Part shown: one piece after another, positions 63,001-64,000 of the stretch
Position numbering within the stretch: the first letter of the stretch is position 1
How the letters are laid out: every line of letters starts with the position of its first letter
Assembly (NCBI GenBank): GCA_021209875.1
Contig: JAGYVD010000007.1
Location: 2,480,001-2,544,000 of the forward strand
DNA length: 64,000 bases
DNA from: Rosellinia necatrix
Lineage: Eukaryota; Ascomycota; Sordariomycetes; Xylariales; Xylariaceae
Reading direction: 5' to 3'
Translations under genes and position numbers: made by a program
Notes under the pieces: model-generated
The model's input: only the letters and a program-made list of their open reading frames with translations
Told to the model about the DNA's origin: nothing
Databases searched by the model: none

Positions 63001-64000
63001 AGCTTGATTTTATATTATATAAAGCTTATTAAGCTGTTATAAAAAAAAAGCTGTTTTATTAATTAAAAATAAACAAACAGTGCATATTAAAACAAAAAAC
63101 TAAACAAGCGTAAAACATATATAAAAAATAAATATTATTAACTAATTATTTTAAAAATAACTTTATTTAAAGCTGTATAAAATATTATATATAAAAAACT
63201 ATTTTGTTTTATTATAACTTATATAAAAATTATTTTTATAAATTAATAAATTAATATAAAAAGCTTTAAAGTAATAGTTTTTATTTAAAGCTAAAAATAA
63301 CAAAAACTAAAAAAACGATTTTTATATTACTATTTAACTAATAATATATTTAAATAAATTATTAGTTAATATAAAAATAAGCTATAGACTTTTAGAACTA
63401 AAAATAATATATTTAATTTAAACAGCTAAAAGCTGCGCATAATTATATAATTAAATAAAAACTAATAATTATATTAATAAACTATTTAGCTATTAAAAAC
63501 ATTATTGAATAAATAATACTAAAAGCTGCAACTCTTAAACATGCTAATTATAAATTAATAAATTTATTTATTTATTTATTATAATATAAACTATAAATAT
63601 ATTATTTATTAAATAAGCTAAACTATATCTCAAACGTTTTTAGCTGTTTATAAATAATATTAAATATTTAAAAAATAAACAAAAAGTAATAAAAATAAAC
63701 AATAAACTTATATTAAATATAATATAAAAAAATAAAAGCTGCGATATATATATTAATATTAAAAATAATTATAAATAAAACTGCAAAAATAAATTTTTAG
63801 CAGCAGATATAAAATTTATAAATATATACAAATATTAAAAATTTAAAAGAATTTTAAAAAAACATTAATAAAAACGTTATAATTTATTTTAAGCTTAAGT
63901 ATTTGTTAAATATTATTATAAATAGACTAATATATAATATTTATATAAATATAAAACGTTTATATCTTTTAATCAACATAATTAAAAAATTTAAAAATAA
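60020..64000 (+). mobile_element. E-family internal copy, running off the window
   Basis: From about 60140 (possibly 60020) to the end this aligns directly with E 52480-56370 at a spacing of about 7.63-7.66 kb. Anchors are GTTAATGTTATAACAGCAGT (60387) with GTTGCAACTGCAGT (52730), TTGCTGCTGCAGC (61701) with 54064, and AAAACGTTTATAT (63954) with 56328. It is A-rich on +, so the orientation is the same as E. No LTR is seen at its left end, so it is either 5'-truncated or has a different 5' part. Its right end lies outside the window. No frame survives. Confidence 0.8.

Noticed and set aside
1..64000. Yeast-type mitochondrial genome with AT spacers and GC clusters
   Set aside because: The preserved islands, such as GTCCCCTTCGGGGAC, recall GC clusters. 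However, 64 kb holds no rRNA, tRNA, cox, cob or atp gene, and the islands are LTR ends with TSDs whose copies differ by C-to-T and G-to-A changes.
1..64000. CRISPR arrays, tRNA, rRNA or riboswitches
   Set aside because: No regularly spaced repeats with unique spacers and no tRNA cloverleaf or rRNA-like conserved blocks were seen on either strand.

Overview
The window is a gene-free block of extremely A+T-rich DNA, by eye roughly 10-20% G+C. I find no convincing protein-coding gene, rRNA, tRNA or CRISPR array. It looks like a heterochromatic, retrotransposon-filled isochore of a filamentous ascomycete (Pezizomycotina) heavily mutated by repeat-induced point mutation (RIP). Repeat copies align to one another, and their differences are mostly C-to-T or G-to-A. 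CpA and CpC are depleted, TpA is everywhere, and surviving C mostly sits in GCT or AGCT. The species cannot be named from this sequence.

The architecture becomes readable when LTR pairs and target-site duplications (TSDs) are matched. Left half: family A element A1 (3914-18230, LTRs of about 247 bp) carries a nested family B element (about 6564-14271, LTRs of about 220 bp). Without B, A1 is about 6.6 kb, the size of intact copy A2. To its left lie a 1-kb fragment of family E internal sequence (2903-3913) and a small dispersed repeat, F (2701-2903).

Middle (18.2-29.4 kb): older RIP-degraded DNA holding small dispersed repeats (C twice, D twice, F) and two well-preserved solo LTRs with perfect TSDs: an E-family solo LTR at 26158-26360 (ATAAA) and a different one, G, at 28942-29196 (TTGTT).

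Right half: a stack of insertions. Element E (LTRs 50660-50862 and 57763-57965) has element H (29432-50656, TSD TAATA) inserted 2 bp inside the outer edge of its left LTR. H contains E' (36025-49936, TSD GTTAA), a sister of E. E' contains A2 (41138-47752, flanked by ATAAT). Net lengths after subtraction are about 7.3 kb for E, H and E', and 6.6 kb for A2. A third E solo LTR lies at 58481-58683 (TSD AATAA). From about 60.1 kb to the window end, E-type internal sequence repeats directly and runs off the edge.

The most striking observation is a RIP gradient. In all five LTR pairs the outer edge of each LTR is well preserved and the inner edge is heavily mutated. The short solo LTRs are almost untouched. 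The block could be pericentromeric, centromeric or dispersed heterochromatin; sequence alone cannot decide. I found no evidence for a new gene system.
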